Shown here piece after piece: positions 22,310-34,654 of a stretch of DNA of 64,000 nucleotides. Made by a program: the position numbers and the translations under genes. Location of the stretch: positions 37,014,922-37,078,921 of the forward strand of contig OZ023214.1 of the NCBI GenBank assembly GCA_963995525.1, read 5' to 3'. The notes under the pieces were generated by a model. The model saw only the letters and a list, made by a program, of their open reading frames with translations, searched no databases and was not told the DNA's origin. The first letter of the stretch is position 1; every line of letters starts with the position of its first letter. The stretch comes from Escarpia spicata. Taxonomy: Eukaryota > Annelida > Polychaeta > Sabellida > Siboglinidae.

Positions 22310-25300
22310 GTGGGGGGGTTTAAATCGTTCCGATAGGTGATTTTACCGCTCGCCTAATTTGCTTCCACCCGAAACACCTTTCACACCAACTTCCTCCCTC
22401 GGCTCCTTCTTCTATGTGCCGAGTCTGTCGCAGGAGTTGGCGATCACTGCCCTCAAACCGTTCGATTTTATATTTTGTATCAGTTAGGTAACGCTCCAAA
22501 CCCCAGTGACAGACTACCTGTTATGTTTATTCTCTGACGTCCTATGCAATTACCCTCGATCGTTCCTGTTTTTGCAGGATATTCGAACTTTCTCTTTCTC
22601 ATTAGCCACTCCATTATTCGGCTAATCAGAGTATTCGCGAACTATTTATTGCTCGTAACACGGGTGGCTATTTCTGGCGAATGGCCTACTGCTGACAGCC
22701 GTTTCCAGAAAAAAAACCATGAAAATTGCTCATGTTCAGAAATGTCAGAGCGAGGTATTTAGCGGGAACTAATTGGATCAATCTAGACCCGACGCGTTAG
22801 ATCATCATGGCGATAATATAATTGCTGACCTAGTTCAGACCTAATGCGTGCAGCATACGTAACAGTTTTGACTTTGCTGCACAGCCCACTGTAGTGAAGC
22901 GAAAAACCATCAGCAACAGCGCTTTGGGGAACGTATCAAGGCAAACGATTGTTTGTTTGTGAGGCCCGATCAGTTGTTTAGGCTGGGTCGCTTACACTTG
23001 TTATTTCAGACAGTACTGTGTAGTTCTAATATTAGTACAATTACTGGGCTTCCGTCGTATGGTGTAATTTGTTTATATTTAGACTATTTATAGCGAGGAT
23101 CATGGAAACGTCTGTCTTTGTTTGTATATCTATGTCTGCCTGTCTGTCTGCCTGTCCGCCCGTCTGCCTGTCTGTCTGTCTATCTGTATGTCTGTTTGTC
23201 TGTCTGTGTGTCCTTCTCTCTCTCTCTCTCTCCTCCTTTGTCCGCCAACCCTCCTCTCAATTTCTTTTATGTTGTGTGTTTTGCACGGATATTTTTAGTC
23301 ATCTGATCAATATGTATCGTCCTGAAATGTCCTGATGAGGAGATTTTTTATCAAGTCGTATGTTTTCTAACAATACATTATCGCGGCTAGCGGGACTTCA
23401 CTTTCACTGCTTCGAGTCCGTGATAAAACATATAAGCACGAGTGAATGATGTTGATTACCCTTTCATTCCGCTGTGACGAAGGCTTACTTTAGCCACCTC
23501 TATTGCGAACTATTTAAATCCAAACTGAAAATTCTTAGTGTCTGACTCGAACTAGTTTAGGTTATTAGGACCACATTGTAATTTTCGTTCCTAAGAAGTA
23601 GAATCAAGTGTTGTCTTTTCAAACATCATAGCAGGAATATAAACAAGAACTTTGCAGTCGATATACGTTATCCTGTACAGTTGATAGGTCCAAAGCGTTG
23701 CGTCTTCAACATAAAACAGCCGTTCACTGAGCGATGTATTGGTACAAGACTCCATGTAAATCATGCAGGTGTGCCTGTCAGAACAAATCAGGCCGGGATT
23801 GTCACTTTCCAGGAAGAGCATCTTGAACAATGATACATGCGCTTCCTTGGCCTATTCCTTCACTTAAACGCATATGTCACATTGTCGTTGCCCTCCGAGA
23901 AGTTGAACCCCTCCATCCTGTTCTATTTGCAGGTTTTCGTTTTGCCATCAACAGTGGAAGCCCAGCATCATTTCCGATCTGGTCTCTCACCGCTTCTGTG
24001 GTATTCCTCTATTTTGCTGTTCTCTGAAATCTTGCTAGAATGCTTGACTAGCAAAGTTCTTTCTCGGCATACGGCACGGCACACACACAATCGGTGTACC
24101 TTGTATCTGGTGGCGTCTTATGGTGAATTCAAGGGGATGTCTTCTCTGTTTATCCAGTTGTAGATATGAAAGATCTTGCAAATATCATAATGCTGCCACT
24201 TGTATATTTTGGGACATCATTCGAATTTGAAATATAAAGTTTGTATACTCGAGTTCACTCTCTATCAATTAGGTACATTAGCAGAAATGCCCATTATCTG
24301 GTGGCCCGACACAAACACGCAGAAGACGGTTTACCGAAGTATTCCTACCTGACGTTTGACATGCATGACGTAAATCGGAACACAGACGCGTTACTTTTTT
24401 TCTCAGGGGTCGTGGTTGAACACCTGAAAATGAAGTGCAAAGCTTCTCCGGGCTGTCACATTGAGCTGCTTGTGAACATCATACGGAGTGAAATATCGGA
24501 TATCTGAAGCCTCTGGTGATATGCGATTGAACTTTGTTGGCAAGCATGAATATTTCAGAACATTTACACCAAGTTGGTTCCAAGAAAACGGAAACGGTGC
24601 CTAACAGTCGCACCGATTCGACGTTGTTATGACAGCATTAAAAACATGCGTTAATGCGACATATGTGATATTGCTCGGTGAATGATTGACTTTACCAACA
24701 TTGGCAGTTGACATTTGATACACGGTTGTTGTTTCCCTTGAACGCGGAGAAGGTTGCATGACTGCGAACTGCGTACTAGCGATTGTGTTGTGTAGCGACA
24801 TACGCGCCTATTATTATACCGCGTTAACAACCGATATGGGTTCAACAGGACGAGGAGAACATGTTTTCTGAAAATGAATGGACACGGCAACAAAAAAGTA
24901 CAGACGTTTCGATCGATGTAAAAGGTTGATGACACGGATTACTCAATTATCCGGCTGTTACAGAGTGGGTGTTTGCGTGTTTACGTTTTTAATACGTATT
25001 TTCCATAAACGTGTTTTATCGATTGCAATGCTATTAACCCACAATGGGTGGTCTAGTATCATTGTTGGTCATGTTAAGAAAAAAATTGCTCAACCATGCA
25101 ACACTAGCCCTGGCTGATCCCCTACGCGAAGTGTGGAAGTTAGCTGCGTCAAACTAGTTATTGACTTCGCCAGTCGCGACTGCGTCACGCGTGAAAACAG
25201 CGCAAATACCCGCCCCGATTTGAACACGGATAAACGATTTTTGGGAATCCAAAAATTATAATGACCCGTTCGCCCATTTAGCACGAGCAGCTGAGCGATA

Positions 25301-25560
25301 TTGTGTTGTCGAATAATTGCTTCTACTTCCAAAATATTGCATGTAACACGAGCCACGGTTGGTTGAAATTAGTTTTATTATGCCCACCTGACCTGCCTAG
25401 ATCTATTGATCTAGTGAGCGATTTCAATGGCTGAGCTTAACTTCAGAGTTTCGCAAAGCGATCAGCCAAGGGGTACTGCTGACTGGCACTGCTGGCTAGC
25501 ACTGACGTAATCAGCAGCGATCCCTGGCGCGCGAGGATGGTATTGCTGCATGGCTGCAAT
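22310..25560. other. No gene recognised; (GTCT)n near 23125-23215
   Basis: Unique sequence with short frames. A (GTCT)n-like stretch followed by CT-rich sequence occurs at about 23125-23230. Frames at 23837-24163 and 24241-24507 show no recognisable domain or convincing splice context. Confidence 0.5.
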
Positions 25561-25569
25561 TACTACGCG

Positions 25570-25690
25570 AAGATGCTTTCCAGAGAAGTCGATAAGGTAT
25601 TCGATTGAACAGGTCTGCCAGGGAGTAAAGTGTAAAGCGCTTTGAGCAGTCATAAGGACTGGGTACGGCGCTATATAAGAACTTACACGT
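25570..25690 (+). mobile_element. SINE 3' half
   Basis: Shares TTCGATTGAACAGGTCTGCC, AGTGTAAAGCGCTTTGAGCA and GCGCTATATAA with the 3' half of the fuller SINE at 27408-27722. The tRNA-like head is absent. Confidence 0.85.
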
Positions 25691-25699
25691 TTACTGATG

Positions 25700-27400
25700 C
25701 GTTGCGTATTGACAGTCTGTTGTTTAATATCTCTCGACGTGTAGTGTTAACGTTGTTGCTATGCCGCACGAACTACCTAATACACGTGTAACCATTAAAT
25801 TATTAACGTGTTATCGGTCATCCGAACTACCCACTCTCAGTAAATCCACTTCATCGCCAACGTATCTCCGTAATATGAACTACCCGGTTTCTGTTAATCC
25901 GCTTTAAACTATCACATCTCGGGAATCAGAACAAGGTTGATCCAATCTTTGACAATCAAATGTTACAACATTTTAGCGTCTCTTTGACATCCACCAGATG
26001 GCGTCAACTGTATATTATTCCATTTGTAACTGCGGGTAACAAGCCATTAATGAAATCAATCACATTCATGGCAACGATATCCCTTTGTTTCACGGATAAT
26101 GCGCGCGATTAGATCAAAAGGCGACGTGCCACTGGGATGTCACTTTCGATGAAGATACGGCAATAACGTGATTCTTACGTAATTTAAATACTCATAACAC
26201 ACGTTACACGATTGTTTAGTTGCGTAACAATCTAGTTATGGCGGTTTAAGCAGTGATTGCGCGAAGCGATTCGCAAACGCGGTGACGTAAAATTTCGAAA
26301 TTAAATTAGACTGCGGCAACCCACGAGACACGGTTGTTCATGTGCGTAAAAATCATGTAATTTCGACGATACGTCGCCCCGGGTAAACGTAAACCCAAAC
26401 ACACTCATATTCCTACCTACATGCGTTTTACTTAACGGCTCCCGCATTTATAGACGCACGAGCGATCTGTTTGTCTATAGTTAGTGATTTGCCTTATAAT
26501 TCTACGTTATTCACCGGTCATCTTAATCACTACCAGATTCAATACATTAAAAAACAGATGTCTAAACGAAACCGTAACAACTCGTTCATGTTACGCAGGC
26601 AAGTCATCGATCGTACCAAACACATTAAGGCGATCACGAATTTGACCTTTAAGGCCGGGGGAGTCCCTCACTTCCGTAAAACGTATCGTGAAAAACACCA
26701 ATCTGAGCTTTACACTGCTACAAAAGCCATCTCAACACTGGCACACCGACTGCTTTGAAGAGTCGCGAACGAAAAATTGAGTCAAACACATTCACAGGCG
26801 TCGCGCGTAGAGCAAGATTCCCACAGGACACAGCTGTTACAATACCTAGAACTGCTTCCTGCTTTACTAGACGTTGACATTAGCATTGCGATGTCGCCAA
26901 TCACTCTTCGTCGCTGACAATTTAATTGGGAAATCAAGTTTGATTTGTGACACCGTAACCGCAATTTTCATTTCAAATTTGAAAAACCTCAAGGCTCACG
27001 AAAGATCAGCAACATTTGTTGCACAGAAAATTATGTGGCGCTACGTGACAAAATGCTGATGGAGCAAGATTACAAAATGCCGCCCCCTACAAAGAACACA
27101 ATATGGGATAGGTATATCTATACCTTAAAGGGAGACAGTGCGTTCCTCTACCGGAATTAGCGGGCGTAGTAATTTGTAACAGATAGTTTGCTGTGTTGAA
27201 CGTAGGAAAATATAAAATCGTTGAACATCAAAGAATAGTGCGGTTAACTCAGCCCGACTCGGCCGTATTGCCAATAAATCTTGTTTTGAAACTGGATGTT
27301 TTGTTTACCATTTGAACATGTTTCGGGGTCGAAACTTTAAAATTGCGAACATTGTTACGGGCTTAATAAACACAATTTGGCGGGCAGTATACCCTCAACA
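25700..27400. other. No gene recognised
   Basis: AT-rich sequence. A 95-codon basic frame ending at 26758 has no recognised domain and no ATG at its 5' limit. Confidence 0.45.
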
Positions 27401-27407
27401 GGTTCAT

Positions 27408-27722
27408 TATAGTGTGGAGAGTTGTATCGCAGCGGATAGAGCGTCGGACTCTCGACTGAGAGAACCCGGGTTCGAATCCTGTGCGACGGTATCGAACCTT
27501 GGGAAAGTTCATTTATTCTACCTTGCTTCAGTTCACTTTCACCTGGCTATAGACAGTGGTGGATATTTGTGTACGAATAGTCTTCGCGCATTAACCGCAG
27601 CGTGGCTGAATGCTTCCCAGAGCCGTCGAGGTGGTGTTCGATTGAACAGGTCTGCCAGGGAGTAAAGTGTAAAGCGCTTTGAGCAGTCCTTATGACTGGA
27701 TACTGCGCTATATAATAACTTA
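27408..27722 (+). mobile_element. tRNA-derived SINE
   Basis: The head is tRNA-like. An A-box-like segment GCAGCGGATAGAGCG (27429-27443) is followed by a canonical B box GGTTCGAATCC at 27469-27479, about 30 bp further on, so an internal pol III promoter is likely. The body continues into a tail ending TAAAGCGCTTTGAGCAG...GCGCTATATAA, a 3' end shared with the partial copy at 25570-25690. It is not an intact tRNA gene: the acceptor and anticodon stems do not close properly. Confidence 0.85.
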
Positions 27723-27729
27723 TCTTTAC

Positions 27730-28340
27730 TCTTTCATTATAGTCGTTAAACTATTACATTAATTAATTAATACAACAAAAACTAGAACAGACAGTCCTTT
27801 TAGCATGACTCTAATAACACAGGACTAATCAGCAACACATATATTAATAAGCGCAGGTGTGTGATTCACCGCCTCTCAAAATGCACATCTCCGATCAAAG
27901 AAAGAGAAACCTCTAGTAATCCCCCAACTGCGATTAGCCAACACATTGCTGAATATTTTATGGTTACAAATAATAAATGCCACCGCGACACGAGTTGGTT
28001 GTTCACTGCTCGCTCGTCAGTCGGCCCGCTACGGCGACGGCCACGACAACGATAAATCCACGAGACTAGAAGTGATTCGTTGTCTCGACCGCGGAAGATT
28101 ATTCTTCTCTAGCACAACTGCTTTGGGGTTTGAGTGCTCGGGGGCAATTTAATTCACTCCACGTTGTACTAGTTCATTAAGCTGGACATATAATAGCATG
28201 AGCATATGAAATAATAGCTTTCACGCAACGTGGCTGAAGTCGACTTGATGACGTAATGAATAGGTCTACCAAGGGGTTTTGAACGATTTGTTACCGGCTC
28301 CTGCGCAGTAGAAGCTAACGTTGCCCTTTACTCATTGCAG
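27730..28340. other. Upstream region of the GPCR gene
   Basis: No coding sequence seen. The end of this stretch, TTGCCCTTTACTCATTGCAG at 28321-28340, is a pyrimidine-rich splice acceptor one base before the ATG, so a separate 5' UTR exon probably lies upstream. Confidence 0.5.
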
Positions 28341-28341
28341 C

Positions 28342-28560
28342 ATGCTTACTCCATACAACGACACGAGCGGAGGGGGTAGCGGCGGTGGAAGTTACAGCAA
28401 CGGCGGCGGACTGATGATGAACATGACGGAGATAATTGCTCAGGTCAAGAAGTTGACGCCGCTCCAACGCGAGGAGTTATACCGCAGACTGCACCAGACG
28501 TTGGAGCCGGAAGAGATCCTTGACCTGTTGAAAGGCGGGGTCTCGGCACCTCTTATCAAG
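28342..28560 (+). CDS. Class A peptide GPCR, exon 1 (extracellular N-terminus)
   Basis: 73 codons from the ATG at 28342 to the donor AAG|GTAACT. The ATG lies one base behind a good acceptor (TTGCAG|C). The encoded N-terminus has sequons at N6 (NDT) and N27 (NMT), a Gly/Ser-rich linker, and a charged helix LTPLQREELYRRLHQTLEPE. No signal peptide is visible, which is usual for class A receptors. It ends in phase 0 and joins cleanly to 30624, giving a 457-residue receptor. Reading through the donor would run into an in-frame 15-bp minisatellite, so splicing is strongly favoured. Confidence 0.8.
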
Positions 28561-28590
28561 GTAACTGTTCAATTCACTCTACTGACAGCA

Positions 28591-28745
28591 ACACCACCAA
28601 CAGTGACACCACTGACAGTGACATCACCGACAGTGACACCACCAACAGTGACACCACTGACAGTGACACCACCAACATTGACACCACTGGCAGTGACACC
28701 ACCAACAGTGACACCACTGACAGTGACATCACCGACAGTGACACC
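28591..28745. repeat. 15-bp minisatellite in GPCR intron
   Basis: About ten tandem units of three types: ACACCACCAACAGTG (a), ACACCACTGACAGTG (b), ACATCACCGACAGTG (c). Order a b c a b a' b' a b c, suggesting duplication of multi-unit blocks. Confidence 0.95.
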
Positions 28746-30019
28746 ATTACGTGACTTGTTGTCCAGCAAACCAGGTCCGTCAAACCAGGTCCATCAAACC
28801 ATACAAAATGGATCCCGAACAGGCGTTTTTAGACATTCCGTCATATATTTAGTTGGAATTCCGGCCCGCGAAGTGTTTCTTTGTGACAAAAAGATAAGGC
28901 ACAGTTTTCAAAGTGTCAACTGCATGCTGGAATTGTGATTAATTTCTGTTGTCGCCAGTTACGTTTGAGAAACGGCTGACAACCCAAGAAAAAAATTATA
29001 ACTCTAAATAACTACATTTATGGTTGTTTTCTAAAAATATAACCCAGTTGGTAGATCAGAGACTAACGAACCAGGAAAGGGAACGAATAACGAAAGAGGC
29101 CAGTGTACATCGGCGCCTGGGAGGTGATACCCTTGCAACGGTTCAATGGTAGCGTATTAATAATATAAATATACAACATTTTTATACCGTCTCATTCGCG
29201 TAGCGCTTTGCAACGTTCCCACATGAAAGACAGCTGATTCAGTGAACTTCCTGCCGATAATCGCCACGCTGACTGAAACGGTTAATGGAACAGACAACCT
29301 AGTTTAAAATTGGACGCGAAGAGTCAGTCATGTCAGGTGTAATTGACGTCCGGGGCAGTATGACACCAAACAGGGAACTAAAATAACGAATGTCAACATT
29401 ATAGTTTTTGTGCAGCATATGGAACTGTCATTTTTGGAAATTCAGTAATTCCGCGAACTGTTGTATTCTACTCGTGATGCACGGCAGTTAATTATTCAGC
29501 AGTGGACTTCTATTAAATCATCTTCCATCCTCACCTGATTTAGTGCATTGCGAATCCGGTGTTTTGGTGTCCACATGTGTAGTGTGTGAATAGTTTACGT
29601 AGTATTATGCAATCTGTTTAATACAAAAAATGAGAACTAATCTAAAGAATTGACTTCGTTGCTGCAGGCATGCAGTTTGCATAATGTCAATTGCCGGGTC
29701 GACAGTTAGCCTTCAAACCACTGAACACGTCAGCCATATTATGGTCGTCGAGAGAGCGTCGACAATAATAGCACAGAAACAAATACATAACCGTATCACG
29801 ATGTCACGTGAATATTCCAGTAGTGAAAACAATGTCAATGTCTGGGCAAACGTTAAATAAGTTAACAATTTAACTAGTTATTTCATCAAAACTAACTCAA
29901 TAGTTTGCACAAACGAGTTAACATATTGTATTGGCTACGAGGACGGTTTGCTTTTCACAAAATGAATCTGAAGTTAGGTCTGCGAGAAAATCGAGTAGAG
30001 GAGGCACATTTAATGTGAT

Positions 30020-30336
30020 ATGTAGTCTACACGGTGTGTCGTGTGCTATCGTGTAAAGTTGTGAAGTTCACACTTGCAATGGTATGACGTGTAGACGTTG
30101 TACTGTGATATGATGTGCAGGAGAGTGAAGTTTAAACTTATTGTGGCGTGAGTGCAGTGGTGTAACGTGTAGACATGCGTTGGTGTGACTCGCAGTGAAT
30201 TGTCGGGTAGACAGACGTGCTGTGGAACAATTGTAACAGAGTAACATTTAGACGTACAATGGTGTGACGTGCAGTGGTATGACGTGTACTAGTGTGACAT
30301 ATAGACGTGCAGTGGCGCGACGTATGGTAGTGTGAC

Positions 30337-30381
<45 letters not shown>

Positions 30382-30560
30382 CGTGTGGTGTGCAATGTTC
30401 TGTTGGGCGGACGTGTTTGTAAAATGCAGCGGTGTTACGTGAACACGTGCATTCATATGACATGCAGACGACCAGTGGTGTTACGTAAGTATGTGCAATG
30501 ATATGACATGCATATGATCACTAGTGTGACTTGAATATGTGCAATGGTGTGACGTGCAGA
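30020..30560. repeat. Degenerate GTGTGACGTG repeats with (AT)n core
   Basis: Irregular repetition of TGGTGTGACGTG(C/T)AGACGTGCA-like segments, ending shortly before the exon 2 acceptor; a (TA)n run lies at 30340-30376. Confidence 0.8.
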
Positions 30561-30623
30561 CTGATGCGATGTACAGATGGATACTACGGAGACGCGTAAC
30601 TGATCCTCTGTTTCTCTCGACAG

Positions 30624-31778
30624 AGCTACGACGAAGCCCTCTCCGAATACGCCCAGTACCAACTGCACAAATCCCTGCTGCTCTACATCCCGCCCTTCCT
30701 CATCCTCCTCGGTACCTTCGGCAACATATTCTCCTTCATCATCCTCAAGCGCAAGGCGATGCTCAAGTTCTCCACCTACTTTTACCTGATGATCCTCGCC
30801 CTCGCCGACACCCTGGTCCTCTACGTCGGCCTGCTCCGCCTGTGGATCGGCGAGCTGACGCGGCACGACATACTCCAAACGGCTGACTGGCTGTGCAAGC
30901 TGACGAACGTCATCGGTTACACGGTGAGCGACTTTAGCGTGTGGCTCATCATTGCCGTAACCATCGAGCGCTACATCGTCGTCTGCCACCCGCTCAAGGC
31001 GAACAGTCTGTGCAACTCTCAGCGCGCCAAGAAAGTCATGGTCGCGCTGCTCGTCGCCATGTTTACGCTCAACGCTCACTTCTTCTGGACGGTCGAGGTG
31101 CGGCAGTTCAAGCACAGCCAGGTGTCGGTGCTCATGTGCGCTGCGGGCGAGAGACATGCCTACCTCATGGAGAACGTGTGGCCGTGGGTGGACGCGCTGG
31201 TCTACTCCTTTCTGCCGTTTGTCTTCATCATCACCCTCAACGGACTCATCATTCGCCAGGTGCTGCTGTCGCGGCAACACCGCCACGAACTTCGCTCAGC
31301 GGGCATCAGCGAGCTGGGCGGAAGCGGGGGGAGCGTAACGGAGCAACGCCGGCCGTCGCACGAAGGCAACACGCGTCTCACCGTTATGCTCTTGACGATT
31401 TCCTTCGCTTTCCTCCTCACCACCCTTCCGATGAACGTCGTCAACATCGCCGCGACATTCTGTAACGTCTTCAAGAACGACCTGCAGCGAGTCGCCAAGT
31501 TCCGTCTGGCGCGCACTATCACGGAGCTGCTGATGTACATCAATCACTCGATGAACTTCTTCCTGTATTGCGCCACAGGACAGAAGTTCCGGCACCAACT
31601 CGTCTGGATGGTGTGTTACGCGAAACGCCCGTACCGGCTGTCTTGGGGCTCCGAGCGCAGTCAGGCAACGCGCATGGACAGTCTACGCAACGGCAAATCG
31701 CGAAAATCCACCAACGACACGGATTTGTTTGTCCCTGTCAAGACGGACATGTACGTACCACTCAAGTGCAACGTCTGA
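30624..31778 (+). CDS. Class A peptide GPCR, exon 2 (7TM core and C-tail)
   Basis: 384 codons after the acceptor CTCGACAG|AGC, ending in TGA at 31776-31778. Full-receptor numbering: TM1 contains GN (N107), TM2 LALADT (D135), a conserved Cys at 164 before TM3, and TM3 ends in ERY (188-190), the DRY equivalent. ECL2 carries a Cys (LMCAAGE). TM6 reads FAFLLTTLPMNVV and TM7 NHSMNFFLYC near residues 380-389, with N-x-x-N-F-F-L-Y instead of NPxxY. The tail begins QKFRHQL with a cysteine (VCYAKR) that could be palmitoylated. The pattern fits invertebrate FMRFamide-receptor/GPR139-like peptide receptors; the ligand cannot be told. Codons are strikingly C/G-ending compared with the AT-rich surroundings. 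Confidence 0.93.
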   Translation, partial: SYDEALSEYAQYQLHKSLLLYIPPFLILLGTFGNIFSFIILKRKAMLKFSTYFYLMILALADTLVLYVGLLRLWIGELTRHDILQTADWLCKLTNVIGYTVSDFSVWLIIAVTIERYIVVCHPLKANSLCNSQRAKKVMVALLVAMFTLNAHFFWTVEVRQFKHSQVSVLMCAAGERHAYLMENVWPWVDALVYSFLPFVFIITLNGLIIRQVLLSRQHRHELRSAGISELGGSGGSVTEQRRPSHEGNTRLTVMLLTISFAFLLTTLPMNVVNIAATFCNVFKNDLQRVAKFRLARTITELLMYINHSMNFFLYCATGQKFRHQLVWMVCYAKRPYRLSWGSERSQATRMDSLRNGKSRKSTNDTDLFVPVKTDMYVPLKCNV

Positions 31779-34650
31779 GGGGCACCATCGTCTGTGCATG
31801 CGACGGCACTGGAATGTCGCAGCATTGCACTTCGTGTACGAACACTTACGGAGATCACATCCCACTACAGCGAAACGCATGTGGGAGATGTGCACACAAC
31901 CATACAACCGCGAAAAATGCGCTGATAAATATTTATGTTTGAATTTATGTGAGCGTAAGCCCGAAGAAAGTGTGATTTAACTTGGAACGAGAGACATATC
32001 TGCTTTCTGTGCTGATGTTAGAACGAAATCGTTGCCAGTATATGACTTCTTAAAGACATAGTGACACTGCTTGCACATTGTTGACAATCGTGGATTGATT
32101 GAGAATAATCCCAAACAACAAACTACGGAAAAGTCTACGTAGGCATTACGCGAATGAAAACGTTCCCTCGTCAGTGCTGATGGGGTAACAACGTTTGATA
32201 AACGTGAACTGTGATATGATGACAATTGAGACAGAGATATACCGTTGGGTGGTCATTACGGATCCAGCTGTTTATATATTTTGTATTGGAACTACATAGA
32301 TTTATACTAGATGTGGCTTCGCTATTACGTGGAAAGGATATGTAAGCCAGCGTACCCAATGCATGCGACGTCGAACAGCAGGAAGTAAAACGATTTTACA
32401 CCAAAGGAACGAGAGAGCGAGAAGTTGAGATGATGTCCCATTGCTACAAAGGTACAGACGAGTCAACTCATAGGTTTTGTCTATGTGTAGCGTACTACAT
32501 AAACTACTACATTGGACTAAATGTTACTGGGGTGTAAGCGATAAAGACATTTTGTATAAAATGTATGTTAAAGTTCCACATGGCCTTCGTATGAGTGTAC
32601 TTTTGTAGTGTGTAGATCATCTACGTTATAACACCAATGTAGGTGTATAGATTATTTGCATATAGTAATTCCGTAGAACTTCCTTGCGTTGTTGTGCGTA
32701 CCAGGCTGGTTGGCCTTCTATAAGCGCCACGGCCTTCTACAGGCGTCGCGGCCTACTTTAAATTTAAGTATCACGACCTTCCTTAGGCATCCAGGCCTTC
32801 TTTGGTGATCGCGGCCTTCTCTAAGCATCGCGGCCTGCTCTAGGCGTCAGTCTCCGGTGGTGAGGACAGGAAAGTCTGCCCGACGATAATTCATAGGCTG
32901 GTCGTGCGTGACTCCACGAAACGGGTTATGTTATATATAATGTTTTGATTGTTATTTATAAGGATATCGGATATATATATATATATATATATATGTACTG
33001 TCAATGTTGTGTTTATTAGTACATACAGTCTTATCGTTATTAAGCCAACATGTTATTTATGCTGTTCGAGTCACATTAATCTTCGTTGTGTGGCGACGCG
33101 TTGGTATTATCGAGATTACTTGCCGTTTCGCCATGTTAACAGTTTCGTGTACATGTAGTGTCGTCGTAAAAAGGGATTTATTTTCTCAAATGCGAAGTGC
33201 AAAGTTGAACATGTGTGTGATCCGTGTGCTGGCGCGTAATTGCTGGTTGTACATACTCCGTAATGCTCCTTTCGTTGTTGCAAATAAATGTTCACGGTCA
33301 AGAAAGGAACTTCTTCTTTTCGTATGCAGAATTGTAAAATCTGGGAGCACAGCAGGAACGTAAATAAATTATAGAGATGTTAAAAGACTAGACACGTTAT
33401 AAAACCCACAGCACAATAACTACTTTTTTCGACGGCCGACAAATAATCTTCAGTTGTTGATTAGTGCGCTGCTAGTTCCGACAAGATCAGGGCTTGTCGG
33501 ATTATATATGGCAGTGCTAGATCTCAGGACGTTGTGACGAGCCTTGTTGGCTAGTGTGCTGCGGACCTAAACAAATTGTCGAAGCTTGCGCGATAAGCGA
33601 CCAATAGGAAACGTAGTTGCAATCACGCGCACAAACGTTATTCTAATCATGGCGGCCTCCAGTGCCACAGCCACGATGTCAAGCAAAATGTTGAAGTCTG
33701 AGGAGTGGACTATAAAAAAGAGGATGTTTTAGTAAATAAATGGGAATCCAATCGATGCCTGTACGATGTGTCATTTGCTGACTCCAGCAACAGTTCAGCA
33801 AAAAATGTCACGGAATTAGATGATGTATGAAGTTAAGACACACAGTTATAAATTAGACATGCGAAAGTCACAGAATACTAACTTGGAACTGTAATCTTAT
33901 TTAAATCTGTGGCGGAAGTGTGTTTACTCGTCAAGCATAACAATGACTGTGGTACCTTACACGGGCTATAATATGTATTATAATGATTCATTCTAGCTTT
34001 TATTTAAAGTGACTCCAGTTCAGAAAAGAGAAGGGCCCAAGCTCACGACAAAATATCGGCTGGTGTGCTGCGAGCTGATGGCCCGACACATTTAACCAGG
34101 TTGAAAAATCTGCAGTCCCCGACGAAACGAAAAATCGGCTGTGGGCTGCGGGCGTAAGACAAACGGTTGCTAGATATGGATCAGCATAGAACGTCGATGT
34201 CCGATATCAGACGAAATTACTTTCATCTGGCCCCCCACCTCGCCTCAGACGAAAGTTTATAAACATTAATTTGATGATGTCAGTATATTAACAGTATAGG
34301 TCGAAAGCATAACATATTGGTATCCGATGCCAGACGAAAAAGCCTCTGACCCCCTTCCCCCAAACGAAAGTAACTTCGTCTGATATAATCCCTTAACAGT
34401 CTACACTGTAGACAATGCTAAGCTTTTCCAGGAATTATAACATACGACTACGAAAACCAACCAAAAACAGTGGAAATTACGTACAAAATGTAATACCTTA
34501 AATGCGTCTTTCCTGCGCAGTGCCAAGGCGTCGATTAGTTTGGCGCTCGAATGCATTGCACCGAATCGGTAATGTAACGATCTAATGTTTTCATCATATC
34601 CATTCTAGATGGCGCTAATAGTGGTGTTCATTTTCTCTCAGGTTTCCACT
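31779..34650. other. GPCR downstream region; no further gene recognised
   Basis: Presumed 3' UTR followed by intergenic sequence. AATAAA-like hexamers occur at 33283 and 33363 but none is a clear poly(A) site. Holds a 22-bp minisatellite (32710-32848) and (AT)n at about 32970-32993. Confidence 0.5.
32710..32848. repeat. Degenerate ~22-bp minisatellite
   Basis: About seven imperfect copies of a unit like GCGGCCTTCTCTAAGCATC (GGCCTTCT at 32710, 32731, 32794, 32812 and neighbours). Confidence 0.85.
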
Positions 34651-34654
34651 TTAA

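Larger units (their letters stand above)
28561..30623 (+). other. GPCR intron 1, repeat-rich
   Basis: GTAACT...CTCGACAG boundaries. Contains the 15-bp minisatellite at 28591-28745, a single copy of the dispersed unit expanded at 52.2 kb (29215-29340), a region of degenerate GTGGTGTGACGTG-type repeats at 30020-30560, and (AT)n at 30340-30376. Confidence 0.75.

Noticed and set aside
27421..27490. Functional tRNA gene
   Set aside because: A and B boxes are present but stems do not close, and the sequence continues into a SINE body shared with another copy.
30453..31286. 277-codon minus-strand frame
   Set aside because: Antisense of GPCR exon 2, kept open by its GC-rich codon use.
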